From: Bacteroidota bacterium
GTDB lineage: Bacteria > Bacteroidota > Bacteroidia > Bacteroidales > UBA1556
Reading direction: 5' to 3'
NCBI GenBank assembly: GCA_003648395.1
Contig: QMPB01000399.1
Span: 1 to 5,154, forward strand
Length of the DNA stretch: 5,154 nucleotides
Shown piece by piece: positions 1 to 5,154 of the stretch; within the stretch, counting starts at the first letter, position 1; each line of letters starts with the position of its first letter. The translations under genes and the position numbers were made by a program. Below the pieces are notes generated by a model, which was not told the DNA's origin, made no database searches, and saw only the letters and a program-made list of their open reading frames with translations.

Positions 1-55
1 ACTACTACTTGTAATTGCCTACATATCAATAATTTATGAAATCATAACCAGCCTG

Positions 56-70
56 CCCCGATAATCGGGG
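56..70. repeat. Short perfect GC-rich inverted repeat
   Basis: CCCCGA (56-61) and TCGGGG (65-70) form a perfect 6-bp stem around a 3-nt TAA loop. It stands out as a GC-rich block in an AT-rich intergenic stretch. No T-run follows on either strand, so it does not look like an intrinsic terminator by itself. It could be a 3' mRNA-stabilising hairpin, a dispersed intergenic palindrome, or a remnant of a mobile element. The sequence alone does not decide between these. Confidence 0.5.
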
Positions 71-94
71 AACTATTAATGAAACGAACATGAC

Positions 95-131
95 AAAAAA
101 TAATCGTAATTGACCCACAAGGTCATGATTA
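95..131 (-). terminator. Probable intrinsic terminator of ribH
   Basis: Read on the minus strand, this is an imperfect hairpin followed by six T residues (plus-strand A run 95-100). The inner stem is TGACC (111-115) with GGTCA (121-125) around a 5-nt loop. An outer stem pairs TAATC (101-105) with GATTA (127-131), leaving an asymmetric internal loop (110-106 against 126). It starts about 80 nt beyond the ribH stop codon, in the right orientation to end that transcript. The stem is modest and interrupted, so this is a plausible call, not a certain one. Confidence 0.45.
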
Positions 132-209
132 AAATTTTGTTATGTGATTCTACCTACCTGTTGGCATACAAGTATCACCAAATTAATAAAATTAAACATA
201 TAAAACTCA

Positions 210-773
210 TTAATTATCATTCCCAAAAATCAAATCATCATCAAAGTCAAGGTCTTCAAAATCAAAGTCTTCAAGATCAATATCATCAATAAGGTCATTT
301 CTTAAGCTAATCATCTTTAAGGCGGTAATACCTGCTTCAACACCTTTATTGCCATGTTTGCCACCAGCTCTATCGAGAGCTTGTTGTTGGTTGTCTGTAG
401 TAAGAACTCCAAATATGACTGGGCTGCCAGAGACTAAACTCAATTTGGCAATAGCGTTAGCACTAGCATTGCAAATAAAGTCAAAGTGTCTAGTTTCTCC
501 TTGGATAACACAACCCAAACATATTACTGCATCCACTAATGCAATATCCAAAAGATACTTAGCACCAGTAGCTAGTTCAAAAGTTCCAGGAACATATTTA
601 ATAACTATATCTTCATCAGGAAAGTCGTATTTCTTCAATTCATCTATAGCTCCTTGAGCTAATGCGTTGGTTATTTCTTCATTCCATTCCGAAACTACTA
701 TTCCAATTCTTGCACCTTCAATGTTTAATTCGGTGCTTTTATATTCTGAAAGATTTTTAAGATTAGAGGCCAT
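210..773 (-). CDS. ribH: 6,7-dimethyl-8-ribityllumazine synthase (riboflavin synthesis)
   Basis: RibH condenses 5-amino-6-ribitylamino-uracil with 3,4-dihydroxy-2-butanone 4-phosphate to give 6,7-dimethyl-8-ribityllumazine, the penultimate step of riboflavin synthesis in the cytoplasm. The family core is complete. VSEWNEEIT (27-35) is the substrate-stacking region, with Trp30 and Asn31. VPGTFELA (61-68) follows. GCVIQGETRHFD (87-98) carries the conserved GET-x-H motif, with His96 as the probable catalytic base. FGVLTTDNQQQALDRAG (121-137) holds the probable phosphate-contacting Arg135, and NKGVEAG (142-148) closes the core. The core ends near residue 158, about the usual length of 155-160. 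The protein then continues with about 29 mostly acidic residues that the family does not require. The ATG at 773 gives a normal N-terminal extension and no better start is visible. An intrinsic terminator lies upstream, between ribH and the TPR gene, so ribH needs its own promoter or readthrough. No FMN riboswitch is visible. The assignment is secure. Confidence 0.97.
   Translation of the reverse strand: MASNLKNLSEYKSTELNIEGARIGIVVSEWNEEITNALAQGAIDELKKYDFPDEDIVIKYVPGTFELATGAKYLLDIALVDAVICLGCVIQGETRHFDFICNASANAIAKLSLVSGSPVIFGVLTTDNQQQALDRAGGKHGNKGVEAGITALKMISLRNDLIDDIDLEDFDFEDLDFDDDLIFGNDN
243..272 (-). repeat. Two-copy 15-bp tandem repeat encoding the RibH acidic tail
   Basis: On the minus strand, GAAGACTTTGATTTT (272 to 258) is followed directly by GAAGACCTTGACTTT (257 to 243), identical at 13 of 15 positions. 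They encode EDFDF and EDLDF (residues 168-177). Flanking codons continue the Asp-rich pattern. Both differences fall at C/T alternatives: one is synonymous (Asp) and the other changes Phe to Leu. This suggests the tail grew, at least partly, by in-frame duplication. Confidence 0.7.
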
Positions 774-780
774 GGCGTTA

Positions 781-796
781 TGTTTAGTTGTTTAGT
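781..796 (-). repeat. 8-bp perfect tandem repeat in the ribH leader
   Basis: TGTTTAGT occurs twice head to tail on the plus strand (781-788 and 789-796). The minus-strand mRNA would therefore carry ACTAAACA twice, ending 7 nt before the ribH ATG. This is where the ribosome would load, so the repeat may matter for initiation. It may also be simple slippage. No function can be assigned from sequence. Confidence 0.5.
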
Positions 797-832
797 TTTG
801 TAGGTTATTAAAGTTATTTGAAATAGATAATT

Positions 833-861
833 TACAATTGTACAAAAAAAGGTCGAACAAA
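833..861 (-). promoter_or_regulatory. Weak candidate promoter or operator for ribH
   Basis: No exact TAnnTTTG box lies between the ribH start and the upstream terminator on the minus strand. The nearest match is TACAATTG (842 to 835), one base off consensus. A TTTG (861 to 858) sits 15 nt further upstream, a little closer than the usual -33 spacing. The box falls inside a perfect 10-bp palindrome, TACAATTGTA (833-842), which could instead be an operator. The putative -33 element overlaps the TPR terminator hairpin. This is the best candidate in the gap, but weak. Confidence 0.2.
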
Positions 862-876
862 TGTCCGACCTTTTTT
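844..876 (-). terminator. Strong intrinsic terminator of the TPR gene
   Basis: On the minus strand the transcript forms GGTCGGAC (870-863), loop ATTT (862-859), GTTCGACC (858-851). This is an 8-bp stem with a single G-U pair, followed by seven T residues (850-844). It starts 23 nt past the TPR gene's stop codon. The plus strand also has a usable stem and a T run (871-876), so the element could stop transcription in both directions, although no plus-strand gene ends here. It separates the TPR gene from ribH transcriptionally. Confidence 0.88.
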
Positions 877-893
877 CTTAAAATAAAAATATT

Positions 894-1616
894 TTATTTC
901 TCTAAATACTGCTTTTCACGAGCGATGTATTTTTTTATTTCGTTTGCTTCAGCACTTTTAAAGTATTTAGTTTTAATTTCTTTAAAAAGATTAAGAGCAT
1001 CTTCATGATTTCCTTGAATTGAATATGTCATCCCTGCTTTTTTAAGAAAAAGAGGTGTAGTTAATTCATTATCAACTAATCTAGCAGCTTGAATGTAGTA
1101 GCTAATAGCATCTTCCTGATTTCCTAATTCCATTTCACAATCTCCAATTGCTCCAATTGCCATAGGTTTAACATTAAGGTCATCACTTGAGAAATCTTTA
1201 AGCATATCAATTGCTTCTTCATAAAGTGCATTTGCTTCAGAAGCTTCGGCTTTTTGTGCCATTCTGAAATAAGAGATTCCAGCATAATAGTATGCTAAGT
1301 TTCCACTCTTAGTTGAACCGTACTCATCAATAATATCGAGGAACCCTGGGTTCTCATCATGGCCATTTAAAGCCCATTCTAAACTATCTTGATTAAAATA
1401 CTGTTCTGCATGCCAAATAGTATTATATGCTTCAGTTTCGTTAGGAACTTGTACATATTTATTATAACCTAATATCATAAGTACAACTGCAAATATTGCT
1501 AGTACACCATAACTTAGGTTTTTCTTATTTCCTTCTACAAACTGTTCCGTTTTACTAATAGCACCTTCTATATTTGCTAAGTTATCTTCAGTTTGTTCAT
1601 AATTATTTTTAGCCAT
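894..1616 (-). CDS. Membrane-anchored tetratricopeptide repeat protein (YfgM-like)
   Basis: This is a 240-residue protein. It has a short charged N-terminal part (1-33), one membrane segment (about 34-51, LSYGVLAIFAVVLMILG), then an all-helical soluble domain. There is no cleavage site, so it should be an inner-membrane protein with its N-terminus in the cytoplasm and its bulk in the periplasm. Helical pairs with the TPR pattern of small and aromatic residues lie at about 106-141 (LAYYYAGISYFRMAQ), 151-183 (AIGAIGDCEMELGNQEDAISYY) and 187-219 (LFLKKAGMTYSIQGNHEDALNLF). This layout matches the YfgM/TPR_21 type, whose E. coli member partners the Sec translocon and periplasmic chaperones. A similar envelope quality-control role here is inference only. 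A promoter-like pair lies just upstream and a strong terminator just downstream, so it may be monocistronic. The ATG at 1616 follows an A-rich leader, and the membrane segment sits at the expected distance from it. TPR architecture is confident; the precise role is not. Confidence 0.88.
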   Translation of the reverse strand: MAKNNYEQTEDNLANIEGAISKTEQFVEGNKKNLSYGVLAIFAVVLMILGYNKYVQVPNETEAYNTIWHAEQYFNQDSLEWALNGHDENPGFLDIIDEYGSTKSGNLAYYYAGISYFRMAQKAEASEANALYEEAIDMLKDFSSDDLNVKPMAIGAIGDCEMELGNQEDAISYYIQAARLVDNELTTPLFLKKAGMTYSIQGNHEDALNLFKEIKTKYFKSAEANEIKKYIAREKQYLEK

Positions 1617-1637
1617 TTCTTGAAAATTTTAGATTTG

Positions 1638-1666
1638 CAAAAGTATAATTTTTTCTGACATAGCAA
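1638..1666 (-). promoter_or_regulatory. Bacteroidota-type promoter of the TPR gene
   Basis: On the minus strand, TACTTTTG (1645 to 1638) matches the Bacteroidota -7 consensus TAnnTTTG exactly. A TTG (1666 to 1664) lies 18 nt upstream, in the range expected for the -33 element. Transcription would start near 1632, giving a leader of about 15-20 nt before the ATG at 1616. The -33 side overlaps an imperfect inverted repeat (1661-1680: TAGC/GCTA plus AAGA/TCTT), which might be a regulator site or chance. Confidence 0.6.
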
Positions 1667-1725
1667 GATGTCTTATGCTAAAAAATTTAATTGCAAAAAA
1701 ATAAGTGGGTTTTTATATCAATTTA

Positions 1726-2397
1726 TTAGTATCTACGCTTTTTAGAATATGATTTCTTTCCTTTTGAAGGAGGTCTTTTAGAAAATTTCTTTTTGCCTCC
1801 TCTATCAGACTTATGACTAGCCAATGAAGAATTTAGTTTCTTTAGAATTGTATTTGAAGAAATAAGTTCAGTACCTTCTGCAAGGCTTAGTTTTCCTCCA
1901 GTTATTTTAATAATATGATTATTAATGATATCATCTGATACAATATTCTTATTCCAATTAATGTACATTTCCTTCATCTGGTTTGCCATTATTAAAAGAA
2001 GCTGATCTCTTTCTTCACCTTCTTCTTTATCCGACAAAACTTGTAATACTAGCTCTGTATTCTTACCATAGAATTTATAGATAATATTATTCTCTTTATA
2101 TTCCATATGTTTCTGAGAATGATCTGGCTTTTCATGCTTTTTCACCTCATAAGGATAATCAATATCAAGTTTGTATTCTGAAATGGCATATAAGTGATTC
2201 CAAAGTTTCTTATAATACTCATCATTAATACTTGATGAAGGATTTACTTGCTGCATTACAGAAATAATAATGTATGCAAGTTTGGTCCTTTTGTTTCTAT
2301 CTTCAATAGATATTGCGTACGAAACTAAATTCTGTACATTTCTTCCGTATTCTCTAATTACTAAACCCTCGCGAGTAGTATTGTAATCTCTTTCCAT
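1726..2397 (-). CDS. DUF4290 family protein of unknown function
   Basis: The 223-residue protein has no signal peptide or membrane segment, so it is probably cytoplasmic. The N-terminal block DYNTTREGLVIREYGRNVQNLV (4-25), followed by IEDRNKRTKLAYIIISVMQQVNP (31-53), is the hallmark of the DUF4290 family. That family is conserved across Bacteroidota and has no established function that I know of. The middle (about 55-170) is mixed helical and contains a YPYEVKKHE segment (81-89). From about residue 196 the protein becomes a low-complexity basic tail with 14 Lys/Arg in 28 residues, including KKK, KK and KKRR clusters and no acidic residue after Asp198. The tail suggests contact with RNA, ribosomes or DNA, but that is inference. 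The gene has its own promoter-like box 24 nt upstream. It lies 116 bp downstream of the helicase gene and 109 bp upstream of the TPR gene, with no clear terminator after it. Family assignment is confident. Confidence 0.88.
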   Translation of the reverse strand: MERDYNTTREGLVIREYGRNVQNLVSYAISIEDRNKRTKLAYIIISVMQQVNPSSSINDEYYKKLWNHLYAISEYKLDIDYPYEVKKHEKPDHSQKHMEYKENNIIYKFYGKNTELVLQVLSDKEEGEERDQLLLIMANQMKEMYINWNKNIVSDDIINNHIIKITGGKLSLAEGTELISSNTILKKLNSSLASHKSDRGGKKKFSKRPPSKGKKSYSKKRRY

Positions 2398-2420
2398 ATT
2401 TGTTCTAATTATAATTGCTG

Positions 2421-2428
2421 CAAAACTA
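2421..2428 (-). promoter_or_regulatory. Bacteroidota -7 box for the DUF4290 gene
   Basis: On the minus strand, TAGTTTTG (2428 to 2421) matches TAnnTTTG exactly and sits 24 nt upstream of the ATG at 2397. This would give a short leader of roughly 17 nt. No clear TTTG/TTG -33 element is seen at the usual distance upstream, so support comes mainly from the -7 match and its position. Confidence 0.45.
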
Positions 2429-2513
2429 AGTTAAAAAATTTAATCATAGACATTGCTTTCTCTAAGTTGAAATTTCTTAGAATAAATGTTTATAAATCCA
2501 ATTAGTCAATAAA

Positions 2514-4838
2514 TTATTCTTTAAGGATTCTTAATTTAGCAAAACGCAATAAAAGGGTTTTAGTTCCAGAATTATTAAAAAACACACTAGCTTTTTTACT
2601 TTCTTCGCTTCCCTCAATGGTTAATACTTTCCCCCTACCAAATCGATCGTGGAATACCTCCATACCAACTTTAATAGTATTTGCTTGGTTATTACTTACT
2701 CCTTTTTCCATGGTGTTAGCTTTTTTAAGATTTTTAGGTACACTTGATACCTTCTTAGTTTCTTGTTGTGATTTTGATTTGAAAGTCTTTTTGGATGTAA
2801 AACTAGCGCTGTCCTTTTTAACATCAGTTTTTATTGGCTTGAGCTTTTCTGAACTCATTATCATGTCTGATGTTTGATCATCTATGAAACTAGCATCTAA
2901 TTCTGAAATAAATCTACTTGGTTCTGAATATTGAAGATTACCCCATTTGTATCGACTTTCAGAGTAGCTTAAAAACACTTGTTTTTCTCCTCTAGTTAAA
3001 GCTACGTAGAACAGTCTTCGCTCTTCTTCAATTTCTGAACGAGAATTAACTGCCATCATTGACGGGAATAGATTTTCTTCTAGTCCAACAATAAATACAT
3101 AAGGGAATTCAAGCCCTTTTGAAGCGTGAATAGTCATTAAAGAGACTTTATCATCATGGTCTTTATTCTTTTCGTCAGCATCAGTTTGCAAGGCAATGTC
3201 TTGCATAAATTCATCCAAGGTTCTTAGACTTGACGCTCCTACTTCATCATTCTCTGTTTCTGAGAATTCTTTAATCCCTGCTAATAATTCTTCAAGATTC
3301 TCAAATCGCATAATACCCTCATCATCATCTTTAGCTTTGTATAATGCTGGCATAATTCCAGAATGTTTTGCAATATGGTTTGCTAATTCATAAGCATTCT
3401 TTTTATGTAAATCAATCTGAAAACTCTTAATCATATTTACAAAGTCGAGTATTCTCATACTTGTGCCTCTAGCAATAATCGGGTTACTAGCCAAACCGCA
3501 TATTAAGTCCCAAAGAGAAATATTTAGCCTATTAGCTTCAACTCTAAGTTTCTCAATTGTAGTTTGTCCAATACCTCTTTTAGGATAATTAATTACTCTA
3601 AGTAGGGCTTCTTCATCATTTGGGTTAATTACCAAACGATAATAAGCTAACATATCTTTTATTTCTTTTCTGCCATAGAATGATAATCCTCCAAATATTT
3701 TATATGGGATATTCATTTTGCGAAGGGAGTCCTCCATTGCTCTACTCTGAGCATTGGTTCTATATAAAATAGCTATATCCGAATTGTTTAAATGTTCATT
3801 ATTTTTAATGCTAAAAATAGTTCTTGCAACATTATTCCCTTCTTCATTATCGCTCAAAGTTGATACTAATCTTATCTTTTCGCCTTCACTATTGTCTGTC
3901 CAAATGGATTTGTCAATTTGTTTTTTATTCTTCTTAATAATTGCATTGGCAATACCAACTATGTTTTTAGTAGATCTATAATTTTGTTCTAGTTTAAACA
4001 CTTTAAGATTTGGATAATCTTTATTAAGGTTTAACATATTCTTAATATTTGCACCACGAAAAGCATAAATACTTTGGGCATCATCACCTACTACGGTTAA
4101 GTTTTCAGTTTGCGCAGCCAGCCTCTTTACTATTAAATATTGCGAATGATTAGTATCTTGGTACTCATCCACTAGAAAGTACTTAAACCTTCTTTGATAT
4201 TTTATTAGCACATCAGGAAAATCGCGAAGAAGAACATTAGTATTAAAAAGCAAATCATCGAAATCCATGGCAGAAGCCTTTTTCAATCGCTCTTGATACA
4301 GTGTGTAGATTAATCCAATTTTAGCTTTACCTGCATCCTTATCTACTTGTGAAAGTTCTGAGTTATTATTATAATCTATGTGTGAAATAAGATTATTCTT
4401 TGCGGAGGATATTCTGCCTAAAATTTTATTTGGCTTGTATATTTTATCATCTAATTGCTGTTCTTTAAGTATTTTTTTAATAATACTTTTACTATCGTCG
4501 CTATCGTAAATAGTAAAATTAGAAGGATAGCCAAGTTTTTCTTCTTCAATACGAAGAATTCTAGCAAATATTGAGTGGAAGGTTCCCATCCAAACATTTC
4601 GAGCTTCGGTACTTTTAACAATGCTCTCAATACGCTCTTTCATCTCACGAGCGGCTTTATTTGTAAAAGTAAGAGCCATTATGGTAAATGGGTCTATACC
4701 TTTTTCAATAAGATGAGCAATCTTATAGGTAAGAACTCTAGTTTTACCAGAACCAGCACCAGCAATTATCATGCTTGGCCCTTCAGTGTTTTTTACAGCT
4801 TTTTGCTGTACGTCGTTTAATTGTTCGAGTAGACTCAT
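2514..4838 (-). CDS. uvrD: UvrD/PcrA-type superfamily 1A DNA helicase
   Basis: This is an ATP-dependent 3'-5' DNA helicase of the UvrD/PcrA type. The family acts in nucleotide excision repair, mismatch repair, clearing of RecA filaments and resolving replication-transcription conflicts. Every SF1A motif is present and intact: Q motif LNDVQQKAV (7-15), Walker A AGAGSGKT (26-33), Ia TFTNKAAREMKER (57-69), Ib GTFHS (85-89), Walker B DEYQDT (224-229), III VGDDAQSIYAFRGA (250-263), IV LEQNYRST (283-290), V TIHASKGLEFPYVF (569-582) and VI EEERRLFYVALTR (604-616). Domain 2B lies at about 380-550. A Lys/Ser-rich linker (about 655-720) leads to a C-terminal Tudor-like domain (about 724-774, VGMEVFHDRFGRGKVLTIEG), which in PcrA/UvrD contacts RNA polymerase. 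The 774 residues are normal for the family. RecB-type nuclease residues are absent. The ATG at 4838 is the natural start, 6 residues before the Q motif. A candidate promoter box lies 128 nt upstream and the leader is long. No obvious terminator follows the stop. The UvrD and PcrA names are hard to separate in this phylum. Confidence 0.97.
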   Translation of the reverse strand: MSLLEQLNDVQQKAVKNTEGPSMIIAGAGSGKTRVLTYKIAHLIEKGIDPFTIMALTFTNKAAREMKERIESIVKSTEARNVWMGTFHSIFARILRIEEEKLGYPSNFTIYDSDDSKSIIKKILKEQQLDDKIYKPNKILGRISSAKNNLISHIDYNNNSELSQVDKDAGKAKIGLIYTLYQERLKKASAMDFDDLLFNTNVLLRDFPDVLIKYQRRFKYFLVDEYQDTNHSQYLIVKRLAAQTENLTVVGDDAQSIYAFRGANIKNMLNLNKDYPNLKVFKLEQNYRSTKNIVGIANAIIKKNKKQIDKSIWTDNSEGEKIRLVSTLSDNEEGNNVARTIFSIKNNEHLNNSDIAILYRTNAQSRAMEDSLRKMNIPYKIFGGLSFYGRKEIKDMLAYYRLVINPNDEEALLRVINYPKRGIGQTTIEKLRVEANRLNISLWDLICGLASNPIIARGTSMRILDFVNMIKSFQIDLHKKNAYELANHIAKHSGIMPALYKAKDDDEGIMRFENLEELLAGIKEFSETENDEVGASSLRTLDEFMQDIALQTDADEKNKDHDDKVSLMTIHASKGLEFPYVFIVGLEENLFPSMMAVNSRSEIEEERRLFYVALTRGEKQVFLSYSESRYKWGNLQYSEPSRFISELDASFIDDQTSDMIMSSEKLKPIKTDVKKDSASFTSKKTFKSKSQQETKKVSSVPKNLKKANTMEKGVSNNQANTIKVGMEVFHDRFGRGKVLTIEGSEESKKASVFFNNSGTKTLLLRFAKLRILKE

Positions 4839-4870
4839 TAAGTCGTTAAATTTACTATTTTAGAATTGTG

Positions 4871-4899
4871 CAAGCTGGAGTGGTCGTAACTAGCTGTTG
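4871..4899 (-). other. Imperfect hairpin in the helicase leader
   Basis: AGCT (4873-4876) plus AGT (4879-4881) can pair with ACT plus AGCT (4889-4895) around a 7-nt loop, with a 2-nt GG bulge. An outer CA/TG pairing is possible across another bulge. It forms the most GC-rich part of an otherwise AT-rich leader and starts about 33 nt upstream of the helicase ATG. It matches no riboswitch class I recognise. It may be a weak structural element or chance. Confidence 0.25.
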
Positions 4900-4966
4900 T
4901 CTATGCAGTTAAACAAGTTTTAGATCAAATAAATAATAAATGAATATATTAACACACCCTAACCGA

Positions 4967-4974
4967 CAAAGATA
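4967..4974 (-). promoter_or_regulatory. Candidate -7 promoter box for the helicase gene
   Basis: On the minus strand, TATCTTTG (4974 to 4967) matches TAnnTTTG exactly. Transcription would start near 4960, leaving a leader of about 120 nt before the ATG at 4838. No good -33 TTTG is visible at 17-23 nt upstream. No exact TAnnTTTG box closer to the gene was seen on the minus strand. Moderate support. Confidence 0.4.
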
Positions 4975-5060
4975 TAAAAAAGCTTTGAATATTCTTGTTT
5001 TTAATTTAGCTATTTTTTGTTAAACTGTTAGGGCTAATTCCTAAATTGATGCGCTATTTG

Positions 5061-5068
5061 TATCTTTG
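5061..5068 (+). promoter_or_regulatory. Candidate -7 promoter box for the plus-strand reading frame
   Basis: TATCTTTG on the plus strand matches TAnnTTTG exactly and ends 4 nt before the ATG at 5073. Transcription would begin at or within a base or two of the start codon, giving a nearly leaderless message. A -33 element at standard spacing is not evident. The box is identical to the one on the opposite strand at 4967-4974, so the two would fire divergently. Confidence 0.4.
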
Positions 5069-5072
5069 TAGA

Positions 5073-5154
5073 ATGAAAAAAGGATTAATAAGCTTATTAG
5101 TTCCAGACAACATCTTGGAACATTTTGAATATGAAGATTTAGAAGAACTAAGTG
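5073..5154 (+). CDS. Partial reading frame, probable IS transposase N-region protein
   Basis: An open frame starts with ATG at 5073 and runs off the right edge. Only 27 complete codons are visible: MKKGLISLLVPDNILEHFEY, then EDLEELS. The pattern of a hydrophobic LISLLVP segment, then ILEHFE and an acidic stretch, resembles the start of the short N-region proteins of Bacteroidota transposases commonly annotated as ISAon1 family. In these elements a separate DDE-domain frame normally follows. This is recognised from a short segment by pattern memory, not by alignment. If right, the window ends inside an insertion sequence whose left terminus lies somewhere in about 4975-5070. It could also be an unrelated small protein. 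The -7 box immediately upstream supports real expression of the frame. Confidence 0.5.
   Translation, partial: MKKGLISLLVPDNILEHFEYEDLEELS

Noticed and set aside
110..292. A 60-codon plus-strand frame running into the 3' end of ribH
   Set aside because: Its sequence is low-complexity His/Gln/Lys/Asn and its second half is the antisense of the RibH acidic tail repeat. It is a shadow, not a gene.
793..800. TAGTTTTG, an exact -7 box on the plus strand upstream of nothing but the antisense of the TPR gene
   Set aside because: There is no -33 element and no plus-strand gene downstream, and the bidirectional terminator at 851-870 would stop any transcript. Probably chance in AT-rich DNA.
774..893. 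Possible FMN riboswitch upstream of ribH
   Set aside because: The gap is only 120 bp, contains the TPR terminator, is mostly A/T, and lacks the conserved GC-rich segments of an RFN element.
1646..1725. A/T-rich stretch downstream of the DUF4290 stop, examined for a terminator
   Set aside because: It has runs of T on the minus strand but no GC-containing stem next to them. The imperfect inverted repeat at 1661-1680 is not followed by a T-run.
2461..2481. TCTAAG/CTTAGA inverted repeat between the helicase and DUF4290 genes, considered as a terminator
   Set aside because: The stem is only 6 bp and AT-rich, the loop is 9 nt, and no T-run follows on the minus strand.
4940..5023. A 27-codon plus-strand frame from ATG at 4940 with a basic start and a hydrophobic end
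   Set aside because: It is short, has no promoter or ribosome-binding support, overlaps the candidate helicase promoter on the other strand, and is expected by chance in AT-rich DNA.
1..5154. CRISPR arrays, tRNA or rRNA genes, toxin-antitoxin pairs, defence or phage modules
   Set aside because: No regularly spaced repeats, cloverleaf-like or rRNA-like segments, or characteristic small gene pairs are visible. The four complete genes are standard housekeeping or phylum-conserved families.

Overview
The window reads as a chromosomal segment of a low-GC member of the Bacteroidota, probably from the Flavobacteriia/Cytophagia side. Three things point there. A DUF4290 protein, a family known to me almost only from this phylum, lies at 1726-2397. 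Several starts have the Bacteroidota -7 promoter box TAnnTTTG just upstream. None of the starts has a strong Shine-Dalgarno sequence; their leaders are A/T-rich. Base composition is evenly AT-rich across the four complete genes, and I see no sign that any of them was recently acquired.

Layout from left to right. Positions 1-209 are non-coding and hold a short perfect hairpin (56-70) and a plausible terminator for ribH (95-131, minus strand). Four complete genes follow, all on the minus strand, so they are transcribed right to left: a UvrD/PcrA-type DNA helicase (2514-4838), a DUF4290 protein (1726-2397), a membrane-anchored TPR protein of the YfgM type (894-1616), and lumazine synthase RibH (210-773). 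They look like separate or loosely coupled units rather than one tight operon. The gaps are 109-120 bp. Boxes matching TAnnTTTG precede the helicase, the DUF4290 gene and the TPR gene. A strong intrinsic terminator (844-876) closes the TPR gene before ribH.

Positions 4839-5072 form a divergent intergenic region. It carries the helicase leader and a promoter box for each direction. At 5073 a plus-strand reading frame begins and runs off the window. Its 27 visible residues resemble the N-region protein of Bacteroidota transposases usually annotated as ISAon1-type, so the right edge probably enters an insertion sequence next to the helicase promoter.

Functionally the complete genes are housekeeping: DNA repair and replication-fork maintenance (helicase), the penultimate step of riboflavin synthesis (RibH), probable envelope protein quality control (TPR protein) and one uncharacterised protein. 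I find no undescribed multi-gene system. The points most worth a second look are the repeat-built acidic tail of RibH, the very basic tail of the DUF4290 protein, the long structured leader of the helicase gene and the probable IS boundary.
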